A program made the position numbers and the translations under genes. Shown here in pieces: positions 11,601 to 22,659 of a stretch of DNA of 64,000 nucleotides; positions within the stretch are counted from its first letter, which is position 1; each line of letters starts with the position of its first letter. The notes beneath the pieces were generated by a model. It was not told the origin of the DNA. It did no database searches and saw only the letters and a program-made list of their open reading frames with translations. The DNA is from Zizania palustris (Eukaryota; Streptophyta; Magnoliopsida; Poales; Poaceae). The DNA lies in the NCBI GenBank assembly GCA_019279435.1, contig JAAALK010000284.1, forward strand, positions 23,490,390 through 23,554,389, read 5' to 3'.

Positions 11601-14127
11601 ATAGAGAATAGTGACGACAGGAAGGTGAAGGTATCCCTTATAGACATCAGCAAAATTTCATGTTCATACTCAACAAGCCATGAAAAAGATACAAATGGGA
11701 ATATGCAATCGTCGACCCAAAAAACATTCACCTTTTTTCTTCTCGGCACGCTTTAGAGTTTGAAATTTTATATGATTGACCATTTGAACTTGTTGAAAAC
11801 TTTGTGGTTACATTTACAGTTTTTTTTTCAAATATTCAGTTTAAATTTTAATATGATTGACCTTATTGAAGACTTTACAGGTTTTCTTGCAAGAATATCT
11901 CAAGTTAAATTAATGCCAAACTACAGATCTAAGCATATTTGCACCAAACGTTACGAATATATATGTCCGCATAAAGAAAATACATTTCATTTCTTTCAGA
12001 TTAGTACATAAACTTTTGTAAATTAGCCAGTATAAAATCAATTTTGGTTGCATTTGGGATGTTAAATTGACCTCAGCAGGTGCAGATGAAAGGGCGAGGA
12101 GTGAGGATGTATTGTTGCGATTAGCTCCATTATCTAAAAGTATATGTTTAGGATTTTCCTTTTAACAATCTGAAACCACCTCCGCATACCTATGGTAGTG
12201 CGAATAGCCCAACAAAGAAAATTTAGTTCTGAAGGCATAATGGTGTTTGCTGACCAAGTCACCAGAACAAAGTAATTTCTAGCATTACAGAATCAAAGAT
12301 GAAGTCTTCCTAATTATAATGGTAATATCCAAAGAACGTTAGTAGAAGCATACCACATCTGCAATCACAAAGTCAAGCTCCTTGACAAAGTTTTCCCTCC
12401 TTCGCTCATACTCTGCTGCAGTCTACAAAAATTCGAGAGAATATGCCAAATCAGATGTAAAAAAATTGTGTATGCTTTGTGAACTGAATCGCAGAATCAT
12501 CTAACTGCATTAACAGCAAAAAGAAGAACACCAAGGTAAAAACATTCAGACTCATAAAGAGAGGGAGTAAAAAAATGTAGGGAAAATTACTCGCATGCCA
12601 TTATAATTTTCAGAATATGCCACTGTCAGTGACTGTGGCGGCCCCCATCTGTCAGTGACACACCAATGACATATTGACAAACCGTAAAAATTGTAATGGC
12701 ACGGAAAAAATTAACCCAAAAATGTAACATGGTAAAGTCCAAGGCAAAATATCGTGTTGCCGCTAACTGTAGTACTGTACTCAACCCAAGTAATATATGC
12801 ATTGCATGACATTTACTTTCTCTGCTCCCAACAGATGGGTAAATGTTTTTTCTTGTCTTTGTACAAACTATTGCGCCATTAAATTGTAGTTGAGTTTAAC
12901 TGTGCCAGAGTCTCAGAAAAAAAAGATGGGTAAGTATTCTTCTTAACACAAAGTAACCCGAAGGTTTCCATGCGTTTGCTAGTGGGATGTTTGAAAGATG
13001 GGACCCCACACAGCCAACAGAAGGTGACCATTTCATATCGGCCAGTGGTCCATATAAATCAGAATAATGTCCCCTTTTACTCCCCTATTGTCTAATAAAC
13101 CAACAATTTTCATTGCTACTTAGAATGCAAAAGGCTGTATTTTGCTCCCTTTTCGTCAAGGTTTTATTCCCCTTTATATAGAATCCAGCATTTTCGTTAT
13201 CCGTTGAATAATAAACACTTGATGTAGTGAGCAAAAGGGATCTGCACCAAGAAGAAATATTCCTGGCCCATTCCTAACTGAAGCGCCCATCCAATTGGGC
13301 CCAAGCACCATCTACATCTCTGAAACGATGGAACAATGCCACTGTGCCAGAATTGGTCGCGCATCACATCAAACCAACCCCGACTCCTAAAACAATCTTA
13401 GCCAGGGAATCAGTCGATATCTGATCTCTAGACCACAAAAGGCTTGAGAGTAAAGTCAGTCAAAGCACAGCAAACCAAACCACATCTGTATGATCCGAAG
13501 TACGAACCACATAATAACACATAAAACTAAAAAATGTCGGAATTTCCCACGGACCTTGGTGAAGATGCCGACGCCGCACTCCATGGCGACCTTGGCAAGG
13601 AAGAGGTCGTCCGCGAGGAGGCGCTCTTTGAAGCCGCCGAACTGCAGCAGCCAGCGGAAGACGGGCGACTTCTCGAGGTCGGCGAACCGCTGCACGATCT
13701 CCCCCGGGACGCGGCCCCCCTCCACGGCCGCGGCCAGGTCCGCCGGGAGGCTCTCGAGCTTCCTCCCCAGCTGCGCCAACACGAACAGCGCCTCCCTCCT
13801 GTTGACCGACGCGTCGTCGCCATCGCCTCCTCCACCCGCGCTGTGACCCTCATCCTCGTCTCCTCCTCCGCCGCCGCCACCCGAGGGGAGGCCGCCATCG
13901 CCACCGCCACCGCCGATGCCGCTGCCTCCGCTTCCCGATGAGGCTAGGGGAACGGGAGGGAGGAGGGGGCGGGCGAGGCGAATGACGGGGATGTTGAGCG
14001 GGAATGAGCGCGGGAAGGGGAGTGCGGGGAGGTTGGAGAGGGGCTGCTGGAGGCGGAGGTGGAAGGTGGAGGAGGGATGCGACGCGGAGAGGAAGGAGGA
14101 AAGGGAGCTGGGCGAGGGGAACACCAT
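8668..14127 (-). CDS. RER: RETICULATA-RELATED (DUF3411) chloroplast membrane protein, 8 exons
   Basis: Host gene encoding 391 residues. Exons on the minus strand are 13555-14127, 12354-12422, 10299-10430, 10094-10147, 9956-10000, 9358-9497, 8796-8921 and 8668-8704. All seven introns are GT-AG and the phases join to one open frame of 392 codons. ATG 14127 (MVFPSPSSLSS) gives a Ser/Arg/Pro-rich N-terminus typical of a chloroplast transit peptide, followed by a Gly-rich linker (about residues 60-110). The DUF3411 domain follows: LQFGGFKERLLADDLFLAK, then MECGVGIFTK, the ERRREN segment, hydrophobic segments around ADFMLVWLPAP, GTSYTLLQRIGAIV and VAYGVYMAVSSNL, and the C-terminal LGSLLWVDYAKWIGIQ. 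The family (RETICULATA, RER1-7, LCD1) sits in plastid envelopes and affects leaf mesophyll development; the exact transport or metabolic role is unsettled. Closest in form to RER3/RER4, but the paralogue cannot be fixed without a tree. No defect was seen, so the gene is probably functional. Confidence 0.93.
10758..11050 (+). repeat. Possible solo LTR or LTR fragment in intron 2 of the RER gene
   Basis: The stretch begins TGTTAGGGCTGGGC and contains a TATATATATAG motif followed by GAATGAATAAAGCAAGC, which resembles the promoter/polyadenylation part of a plant LTR in the opposite orientation to the host gene. I could not find a matching target duplication or a clear CA end, so the right boundary is a guess. 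Confidence 0.3.
12580..12717. mobile_element. 138-bp Mutator-like MITE in intron 1 of the RER gene
   Basis: Terminal inverted repeats of roughly 30 bp (left GGGAAAATTACTCGCATGCC; right end, reversed, GGGTTAATTTTTTCCGTGCC; both continue into ATTA.AATTTT). A perfect 9-bp direct repeat AAAAATGTA flanks it at 12571-12579 and 12718-12726. A 9-bp target duplication is the hallmark of Mutator-superfamily transposition. It is far too small to encode a transposase, so it is non-autonomous. It lies within intron 1 and does not touch the splice sites. Confidence 0.85.
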
Positions 14128-14347
14128 GGCGCGGGACGTGGTGGAGGGCGTGGTCGCGTGGAGCGGCGGCAGTGGCGACGGAGGACGTGGACCGGAGTGT
14201 GCTGTTGCCTGTTTGTTGGGTTGGTGACGAACCGCGACCCCGCGCAACACAAGCTACGGCCTACGAGGCGAGTTACAAATAGTCCAGTAGGGAAGGAAAA
14301 GAGGCAGCTCGTCAAACACAATGGCACCGAACACGTTGCAGTGAGCG

Positions 14348-14457
14348 ACACGTGGGCCATCGTCTTTCCCCGGAGAGGAGCCTACCACGGCTCCAAATTT
14401 ATTATTTAGACGACATGGCTTATGTAGGGTAAGTTATTATTTGGTTATGGACACGTG
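14348..14457 (-). promoter_or_regulatory. Two G-box (CACGTG) elements upstream of the RER gene
   Basis: ACACGTGG at 14348-14355 and another CACGTG at 14452-14457 lie about 220 and 325 bases upstream of the start codon. CACGTG cores are binding sites for plant bZIP and bHLH/PIF factors and are common in light-regulated plastid genes. Function here is inferred from motif and position. No clear TATA box was identified. Confidence 0.4.
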
Positions 14458-14833
14458 AGTCTTGATACTATCAGTTCCATGTATGCCAGTAATAAGATTA
14501 CTATGAAATTGACTATAGAAAATGAGGTATAAAAATCTCATTTGCTCATAATTATAAGGGCTATTCAAATATTTTTTCTAATCTATAAACTTTTCTCCTC
14601 CTAAAAGTTGTGGTAGAATAACATATAAAACTCACGGGCAGAATTTCGTACATGTATGTATTCATGTCCATTCTAAAGCTCGGTGGACAACTTGTGGGTT
14701 GAACTATAGGGCGAAGAGGTGTGGTTGAGCATTAGGCAGGTGGGATCGGTGGCGGTTAGATATGTATGGAACAGTGAAGAATAGGTGATGTAGAGGCATA
14801 AGTTAGAGGTGGAGAGAGATAGACTTAGAGTTG
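14458..14833. other. Intergenic DNA between the RER promoter and the gypsy element
   Basis: No gene, RNA or repeat recognised. The last five bases (AGTTG, 14829-14833) are the left target duplication of the gypsy element that follows. Confidence 0.5.
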
Positions 14834-15876
14834 TGTTGACACGAAGATTTGGTAAAAGCTTAGGTCCACAAAAGATGTCGCATGATCAACAGAAGTCAAA
14901 ACAGGTCCGATCAAATGTGGTCAAAGAAGCTTGTCCATGTTGTTACAACGTGAGCGGATATGAAGGAGCCGATGGAGGTAAAAGACGATAAATATGATCC
15001 AGAAATCGGTTATGATAGATTATTTGTGCGACAAAGTCTCCATACTACAAATATGTATCTCTTAGTTAGGACGAAAACAACACAACCCTACAAACAATTC
15101 TTCGGCACATCACCACCCATGGCTTCCCAAGGTTAATCCCGACAGGATTCGACATTTGGAGCTGGGCTACATCGTTCTGATCTCTAGCGAAGAGGTGAGT
15201 CCCGCCACCCCCAACGATGGTATCGACTAGGTCAGTGTCCTTATGGATGCATCAATTTGATCTCTTGAGGCATTGACTGAAATAGTACAATCACCGGTTT
15301 ATCCCAGTGTATTGGCTAGGTCTAAGGCTGCATCAATTTTCTCTCTTAGATTTATGTGATTTAGATGTGGTAGTCTGAGGCTTCATCGGTTAGGTTTGAC
15401 ATCTCTTTATATTGTATCTCCTTCATGTTGTATACCGTTCATCTAAATAAAGCGTGTCTGATACTTTGAAGTATTGTCTGGCATGTTTTATTTATTTCTA
15501 TCGGAGTACAAGATGATATGTTATCTTTAATTCAATGTTATATTCTATCCGCTATCGGGGAATGTCCATCGGCCCATATATGCAAATTACCTATCTCATC
15601 GGCTGATGGCGCATTCGTCCCAATCGCTCTGCCTTGGTTATCGGCGCCGATTGGTGTTATTCGCTCACGATTATTTTATCCTCACCGTAGTCATCAGCTT
15701 GTCAACCGATCGGCTTTGCTACTAACGATATTTTCTCTCTATTCCCTTATCAGTTGCAGAGTCAAACTAATTGACATGCCTTGAACCCTTTTTCTAAGAT
15801 TGTAGGATCTGCACTGGAGTTAAGTAGATCTCTTAGACCACACGTGTGTCAAAGTGTGACAAAAAAGATACCAACA
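14834..15876 (+). repeat. Left LTR of the gypsy element (1043 bp)
   Basis: Begins TGTTGACACGAAG and ends AAAGATACCAACA. It lacks about 84 bases present in the right LTR (after TTTGAAGTATTG, near 15475). Its 3' 226 bases (15651-15876) are included in the 9.68-kb tandem duplication and recur at 25330-25555. Confidence 0.9.
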
Positions 15877-16079
15877 CACTTTTTGGCACACCTGGTGGGA
15901 CCCAGACTCTGTCCATCCATCAGGCAAGACTTGGGATGGTAACGTCATTAAAGTTGCAAATGATGAAGTTAGACCGACCTACAGTAAGTAGCCCAAGTTC
16001 ACACCTGTGAAGATGACATCGATGAAGCAGAGGGTAAACTCGGTCAAGGGTTCACCATAGCCGATGAGCTCTAAGAAAT

Positions 16080-18250
16080 AGATATTGGACCTGGTGACAG
16101 ACCGAGGCCAACCTTCGTAAGTGCCCAACTCCCCGATGATATAAAAAATGGACTAATCGTGTTACTACGAGAATATCGGGATTGCTTTGCATGGGAATAT
16201 CATGAAATGCCTGGTTTAAGCCGATCGATTGTAGAACATCGGCTACCAATAAAATAGGGATATCAGCCATTCAAGTAGTCACCTCGGCGGTTCAAAGCAG
16301 AAATATACCCAGATATCAAAGACGAGGTAAGAAGGTTATATGATGCAGGGTTCATAAGACCATGCTGATATGCAGAATGGGTGTCAAACATTGTACTAGT
16401 ATGAAAGAAAAGAGGGAAGCTCAGGATATGCGTTGACTTTAGAGATCTAAACAAAGCAACCCCAAAGGATGAGTACCCAATGCCGATCGCATACTTGTTG
16501 GTGGACGCCGCGTCGGGTCACAATATTATCAGCTTCATGGACGGAAACACTGGGTATAATCCGATCTTCATGGCTGACGAGACATCCACAAGATGGCCTT
16601 CCGATGCCCGGGCACTATCGGACTGTATGAGTAGGTTGTGATGACCTTCGGTTTGAAAAATGCCGGGCGACTTACTAGAGGGCCATGAACTATATTTTTC
16701 ATGACTTGATTGACCTATTAGTGGAAATATACATTGATGACGTCGTGGTAAAGTCAAGCAGCGTTCAAGACCACGTGGACGATCTATGTCAAGTTCTAGA
16801 GAGGGCCAGGAAATACGGATTAAAAATGAATCCCGAAAAGTGTGCCTTTGGTGTATCGACGGGGAAGTTTCTAGGCTTGTGCATGAAAGAGGGATTAAGA
16901 TAAGCCAGCGCGGTATCGAGGCAATTAAGAATACTCAACCCCCTACCGATACAACCAAATTGTCATCATTAATCGAGAAGATAAATTTTCTGAGGAGGTT
17001 CATAGCTGACCTCTCAAGGAAAATAGAGTCGTTCACTCCGCTATTGAAGTTGAAGCCTGACCAGGAGTTTGCATGGGGAGACAAGTAGCAAAAGGCATTT
17101 GATGAAATCAAAGAGTACTTGAGTTCACCACCAACATTAATGTCACCGTAGAAAGGAACTCCATTCAGGTTATACTTATCGACCGACAACGAAGCCATCG
17201 GGGTCGTTCCGATTCAAGAGGTCGATAAGAAGGAGAGGGTAATATTCTATCTCAGCAGGAGCCTACTAGACACTGAGACTCGATACCCTATAGTGGAGAA
17301 GCTCAATTTATGTTTATACTTCGCATGCACCAAGTTGAGATATTATATGCTCTCGACGGAATGCACTATAGTGTGTAAGGCCGACTATGGTAGAAGACTG
17401 CATAAGGTATTACAAGGGATGTCAAGACTGTTAGAAGTTTGGAGCTATTTAGAGGGCACCTGCACCGACAATGAACCCGATAATTAAACCCTGGCCCTTC
17501 AGAGGGTGGGGCATCGATATGATCGGCCAAATTTACCCAACGTCAAGCAAGGGTCACAAGTTCATAATACAAGCCATCGATTATTTCACAAAATGGGTAT
17601 AGCTCATTCCGCTCAAGAAAGTTATATCCGCTGATGCTATTGAATTCATCAAAGAACATATAATATATCTATTCAGAATCCCACAAACCATCACCATAGA
17701 TCAGGGGACAATTTTCATGTCAGAGGAGTTCCAGCAATTCACAGCCGGTATGGGGGTCAAGCTCTTAAATTCATCACCATATTATGAGTAGGCCAACGGT
17801 CAAGCGGAAGCATCCAATAAGAGTTTGATCAAGTTAATAAAGCATAAAATCAATGAGCAGCCAAGGCGTTGGCATCGGTCCTTATCTAAAGCACTCTAGG
17901 CTTATTGGATGGCATGACACGGATCCACCCAATTACCATAGTATCAGCTAGTCTACGACAAGATCAACTCACAGCCGATGATTATTATAATATAATGACA
18001 AACGGTTTAAATGATCTAGCACAGGTCTGATTGAGAGCCATCAAGAAGATTGAAGAAAATAAAGCAAGGGTCGCTAGATTCTACAACAAGAAAGTGGTGC
18101 CCAAATTATTTGAAGAAGGAAAACTCATATGTAAACTTATCTTACCAATTAGATCTAAAGATAATCGGATCAGTTAGTGATCACCTAACTAGGAGGGACC
18201 ATTTCGGATACATCGGGTGGTGCCTGTCAACGCCTACTTGCTTGAAGGAT
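16080..18250 (+). pseudogene. Degenerate gypsy RT-RNase H-integrase, copy 1
   Basis: Recognisable in order: an RT N-terminal region with CVDFRDLNKATPKDEYPMP; the RT catalytic segment EIYIDDVVVKSS near 16725; an RNase H-like stretch (FYLSRSLLDTETRYP); and an integrase core with DYFTKWV, TIDQGTIF and ANGQAEASNKSL. Many in-frame TAG and some TGA codons occur where the family has Gln or Trp (for example just before ANGQAE, and in the K-Q-KAF motif), which looks like C-to-T decay. It cannot encode a polyprotein. Gag and protease are absent upstream. Confidence 0.85.
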
Positions 18251-18411
18251 TAGATGGAGAAGTGTTCGAAAAAGCTTTAAACGACAAGTATCTAAAAAGT
18301 ATTTTCCGAGCGTTTAGATAAATGCCTAAAGATCTACACGCGAGACAACCAATACCAATGGTGTTGCCTTCCAACGGCTGATGCGAAGGAATCGCCCTTA
18401 GTTATAAAAAC

Positions 18412-20548
18412 TCAAGAATGATTTTGAAGATCAGGGACATATATATTACAAGAATATAACATTCTGTTACAAGGAAAGATCCCATACAAAAGGTAAAGCA
18501 AGAGCACGGTGGATGCCTTCGATCGCCCGCAACCGGATATCATCGACGCTCCGGAGGATAGCACGGTCCTCGCTGTCCGAGCCAGGAACGTCTCGGAGGG
18601 CGTGACATTGATGCTATGCAAGGTGGACGACACTAGAGAGCTGACGTCTTTAAGCTTCAATTTGGTCCGGAAGGGAAACCAAGGAAGCTTCCTTCGTGGT
18701 GATCTCTGTCCGCATGGCGTCCATCTTCGAAGCTAGATTAGTTTCTTCCGCCCAAAGTCGATCTAATTCCTACAATGTGGCCGATGACTCGCCTTGAAGC
18801 TGATCCAAAAGGGTGCTTTCATCCATCACTGTTGTGATGTGAGCTTCGATTGCCTATGTACATCTGGCCGATGGAATTCTAAGTATGTGGACGGTGTGAG
18901 GATGTCTACAAACTCCGGGGGAAGTAGGGTCATGATATCATTGAGACAACCCCTTATCGGTCTCGAGTCATTGAGCAGGACATCCACCGGATCCTCAAGG
19001 TGATGAGTATGTCCGATAGAACCTCCTTTGCCCCCGAAGAGAGCTGAATCATGACCGATGTGGGAACGCCCGTAACCTCCTCATCGGCCTCAAGATAGGG
19101 ACCAACGTTGAAGGGGAACTTCTGTACAAAGGACTAAAGGGAAAAGAAGTTAAGCAAAAAGGGGGTCATGACACCACAATAAATACATGAATACGCATGT
19201 CAGCAGGCTCGGCAGGAACAACCGATTGTAGAGCACTAGAGGAATGGATGGACCTTCCCTTCCGAGGCTACCATGGGAGGAAGATGGACCCACGACACCA
19301 GGCATCGACTGCAACTAAGGCCGATGTTGGTTACACAGAAAACAATGGAAGACGAGAAAGAAAATAAGAAAGGTACCTAGAGAGTTACATCAGCAATAAT
19401 GGTCGATACCTCAGGAATAACGGTGTTGGCTCCTAGAGGTCCAACCCCGATCACATCAGCCTCGGTAGGTGCAACCCCAGAAGCAATCCCATCCGGGGCA
19501 ATGACGATGCTGGCATCAATCAGTATACCAGGATCAACGACATCAACTTCCAATGTGCTGGCCTGAGAAGAGAATCCCATGGTGATTGTCTTAGTGGCCC
19601 GAACCGATTGGAGGGTAGTAGGGTCATCGCTATGCTATCGAACACCACATAAAGAGAGTTGACGTTGATAAGAGGAGAAGGCTTCTAGGTACAAAGGGAG
19701 TATCTGGTGTCAAGGATATGAGAGGAGAAATATTGGTAGCACAAAAGCACGAACCTGGGTAGTCGAAGGAGCATTAGCTATTGGCAGAGAAGTAGAAATG
19801 TCAGGGGTCGATGCGACCAAAGGAGCAATCGGCCTTAGTTGCAAAGCAAAAGTAAGAGACGTAAGCATACTCCAAAAGAGGAATTATTATGAAGAGGCGG
19901 AAACTTTCTGTTAGCCGTAAAGCCAAAGCAGATGAACTTGCCTGGTCGGTCCGGACCCTAGCAAATCGGTGCACAATTAAGGTCGAGGCTTGGCACTTGT
20001 GCGCCAAGACCTTGTGCCATTTTCCACTCACCTATACCGAGGGAGAAGGGGCACTAATATCCAAGTTTGTAGAGGACGATATTGGACCGTAATATGTCAA
20101 CCGACCGCTAAGACTTATAGAAGGTGCATCGACATCATCCTCCTACAGTAAGCAAAATTAATCAGATAAAGAGAAAATGATGGGGACAAATAAAAGGGGA
20201 AGTCCAAAGCAATCACCTCAGGCTCCGATGCAGTATCTCCCAGGCAAAGGTGTGCTCTCGATAGATCAACGTAGAGCGAGTAAAAACATGTTGCCTCAGT
20301 TTGTCCCACCATCAACAAAAGTCCACGGAGGACGCTCGGTAGGCCGACCAATTAGTGAAGTCACCAAAAGGGAAACCATCAGTCATGTGAAAAAGGCAAT
20401 CCCACTCCAAGTGGCCCCTGACTTCTCCACTAACACAATATAGAGAAGGTGGTATGTGGCTCCAAGAAGGTATCAGCCAAGAGGGATTCTGACATGGGTG
20501 ACGAGTTGTTTGGCCAAAAATTGAAACTGAAAAGTTGGACTTGAGGTC
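18412..20548 (-). pseudogene. Antisense remnant downstream of gypsy pol, copy 1 (possible plant mobile domain)
   Basis: Discontinuous minus-strand open segments, none long enough to be a gene (for example 19377-19580 and 20115-20351). On the minus strand, the stretch just left of the copia insertion has a FLAKQLVTHVRIPLG segment followed after a stop by LLGATYHLLY. With the segment on the other side of the copia insertion (41164-41433, minus), this resembles the plant mobile domain (PF10536). The placement, downstream of and antisense to pol, parallels the antisense genes of the Tat elements elsewhere in the window. The domain call is tentative and the sequence is non-functional. Confidence 0.4.
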
Positions 20549-20553
20549 GACAC

Positions 20554-22595
20554 TGAGAAACCAAGGGTTGGTTTCAGTGTTTGTGATGAGTGATTGACAG
20601 GCCTTTTACCCTCTAGTTCGAAGGGTACCTCCGAAGGGTGTTCGGAGGATTGTGCCTCCGGAGGGGTTTCGGAGGTTGGACCTCCGAAGGGTGTTCGGAG
20701 GTGATTTCACCGAAGTGTGTTCGGTGGTTGCTTGCTGCAGCTGTTGCAGCGGAGTGTGCGTGTCAGAGGGGTCCGACAGTACACGATGACTGGGTGTGTA
20801 CCGAAGGCTTCGGTACTTTGGGCGGTACACCGGAGTGTGTGCCGGAGGTTGCTAACCCGGAGAGGTCTCCGGAGTAATGGATACACTTGTCTGTTTGTCT
20901 GTGGTGCACAGGGACTTTGGAGGCGACGGACAGGTTCGCGGCAGGTGAACCTGGGTCAAGCAGGAGGCTTGATGCCAGGGGAGCGGGGAGCTCCGTCACG
21001 GTGGCTGCGAAGGGGTCCGGGTCGGTCCTCGGGTCGAGGCGTGCCAGGTGAAGGCAGAGAGTGCGGAGCGTGGCTCCGGCTAAAGGTACTCCGAGACAAA
21101 GTCCTCGGAGGTGAGGCACTTCAAAGGTACTCCGGATGGAGTGACTTCGGAGTTGGATGGATCAAGTCCTCTGCGGAGGCAAAGGTTTCGAAGTGTGCTC
21201 TGGAGGGAGACATTCGAAGGTGCCCGACGAAGGTCTCAGAAGTCGAGGCGCATCGAAGGCATGGTCCGGGTGAGGCTCATCGAGGAGTGTGCTCGGGGAG
21301 AGGCACTGCGACGAAGGGCTCATGGAATGCTTCGTGCGGAGGCCTTGGACGAAGGAGGGACTTCGAAGGGTGGTGCTCCGAAGGTGGGGCTTCGGAGTGT
21401 GGAAGGCTTCGGAGCGAGGCTAGCTCCAGAGTGTGGTTGTCTTGTGGTGCTTCGGCCTGCATGGCTTCGGTACACGGACTGACGGAGTTCGAGCTGGGAG
21501 TAGCTGCGAAGCCGTGGTGGTCCACTCCGGAGGTGTTGGTGCGAAGGCCCAAGGGCTTTGACGGCTTCGGCTCAAAACCGTCACTGTATCGAAGGCTGAC
21601 TTCGGTGAAGTGAAGGCCATCTGGCTCAAGGCTTCTCACCGAAGCTACCGCACCCCTCGCGTGCGAAGGGGGGCTTCGGAAAGGTCAAAGGTTGCAAGTC
21701 TGACAGTGTCTGCTCTGCAAAAAGCTGGCGCTGTCCCATCTGCAAAGGCTGACAGATAAGCCTCCAGAATAAAGTTGGACTACCTTTTGTACCCCTTAGT
21801 TCTGTAGAGACAAAATCAATGTAAACCCTAGGGGTAAAGTAGTCAATTCCTTTGGGTGAACTGTGGGCTATAAATATGGGGGCTCGGTAGGTAACATTTA
21901 ACACTTTGAGCATTTACTGTTGAGCTCCTGTAGCCACATACCTCGCTGTATTCATCCAGAGTTCAATTTATTGTGTTCCTTGTTCAAGCGGCGAAGCCCT
22001 GCTTCTTTGTGCTTTTTGCTTGAGCTCGTGTTACATACCTCGCTAGTTGTAGTGCACCGAAGCCTGTCTAGGCAAAGGTTGTTTTTGTGCGAAGTGTGTT
22101 TTTCAGCGTGATGTCGCTCTGTGTAACTTGAGGCTAGACCTCACAGCTTACTAGCGTAGCCCTGATCGAGGCCCGTTTTGCTTCTTGTGTCGAAGCCCTT
22201 AGCGAAGTCCGTTTGTGTGCATTTAGACCTTCGTGTACGAAGCCCAGCACCAGTTGCTGCTGCCAAGTACTTGGTCGAAGTCCTCAGTAGGGTGTCCACT
22301 CTTGCGAAGGGTGAAGTGCGAAGCCTGCTCGAAGCACCCTGCGTGCGGAGCCTGCACTGACTTAGCAGAGTAGATTTTCGAGGGTTGTTAGTGGAGCGAA
22401 GTCTTCTTGGCTTCGAACTTTTGCTCCTGCGAAGCCTGTGTTCGGAGCTATCGAAGTACCTCCGAACCAGACCTTCGAAGGTTGTGTTCGAAGCCTGTTC
22501 CGCAGAAGACAGGATTAAAACCGAAGGCTGTTTTTAGCCTGAAATTTTAAAAGCTCCCATTCATCCCCCCTCTGGTCGCCGTTTCCGGTCCAACA
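20554..22595 (+). repeat. Left copia LTR, copy 1 (2042 bp)
   Basis: TG...CA termini, followed two bases later by the primer site. A TATAAATA box is at 21869-21876. The LTR is densely filled with short palindromic variants of CTTCGAAG, CTTCGGAG and CTCCGGAG, typical of the repetitive regulatory part of Sirevirus LTRs. The long open frames across it, on both strands, come from this biased composition and I do not regard them as genes. Confidence 0.9.
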
Positions 22596-22597
22596 AT

Positions 22598-22609
22598 TGG
22601 TATCAGAGC
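22598..22609 (+). promoter_or_regulatory. Primer binding site (tRNA-iMet), copy 1
   Basis: TGGTATCAGAGC, complementary to the 3' end of plant initiator tRNA-Met, two bases after the LTR end. Standard for Ty1/copia elements. Confidence 0.9.
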
Positions 22610-22659
22610 GGGTTAAGATCACCAGTTGACCTTAACCGGTTTTGTGATCTGTTGGCGAC

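Noticed and set aside
13527..14360. Several open frames on both strands overlapping RER exon 1
   Set aside because: GC-rich exon 1 leaves all frames open; only the frame that splices into DUF3411 exons is supported.
20717..21613. A 298-codon open frame (and antisense frames) across the copia LTR, repeated at 30396-31292 and in the right LTR
   Set aside because: It lies entirely inside LTR sequence, with Arg/Gly/Ser-biased composition caused by CGAAG/GGAGG repeats; no domain, and several frames on both strands are open at once.
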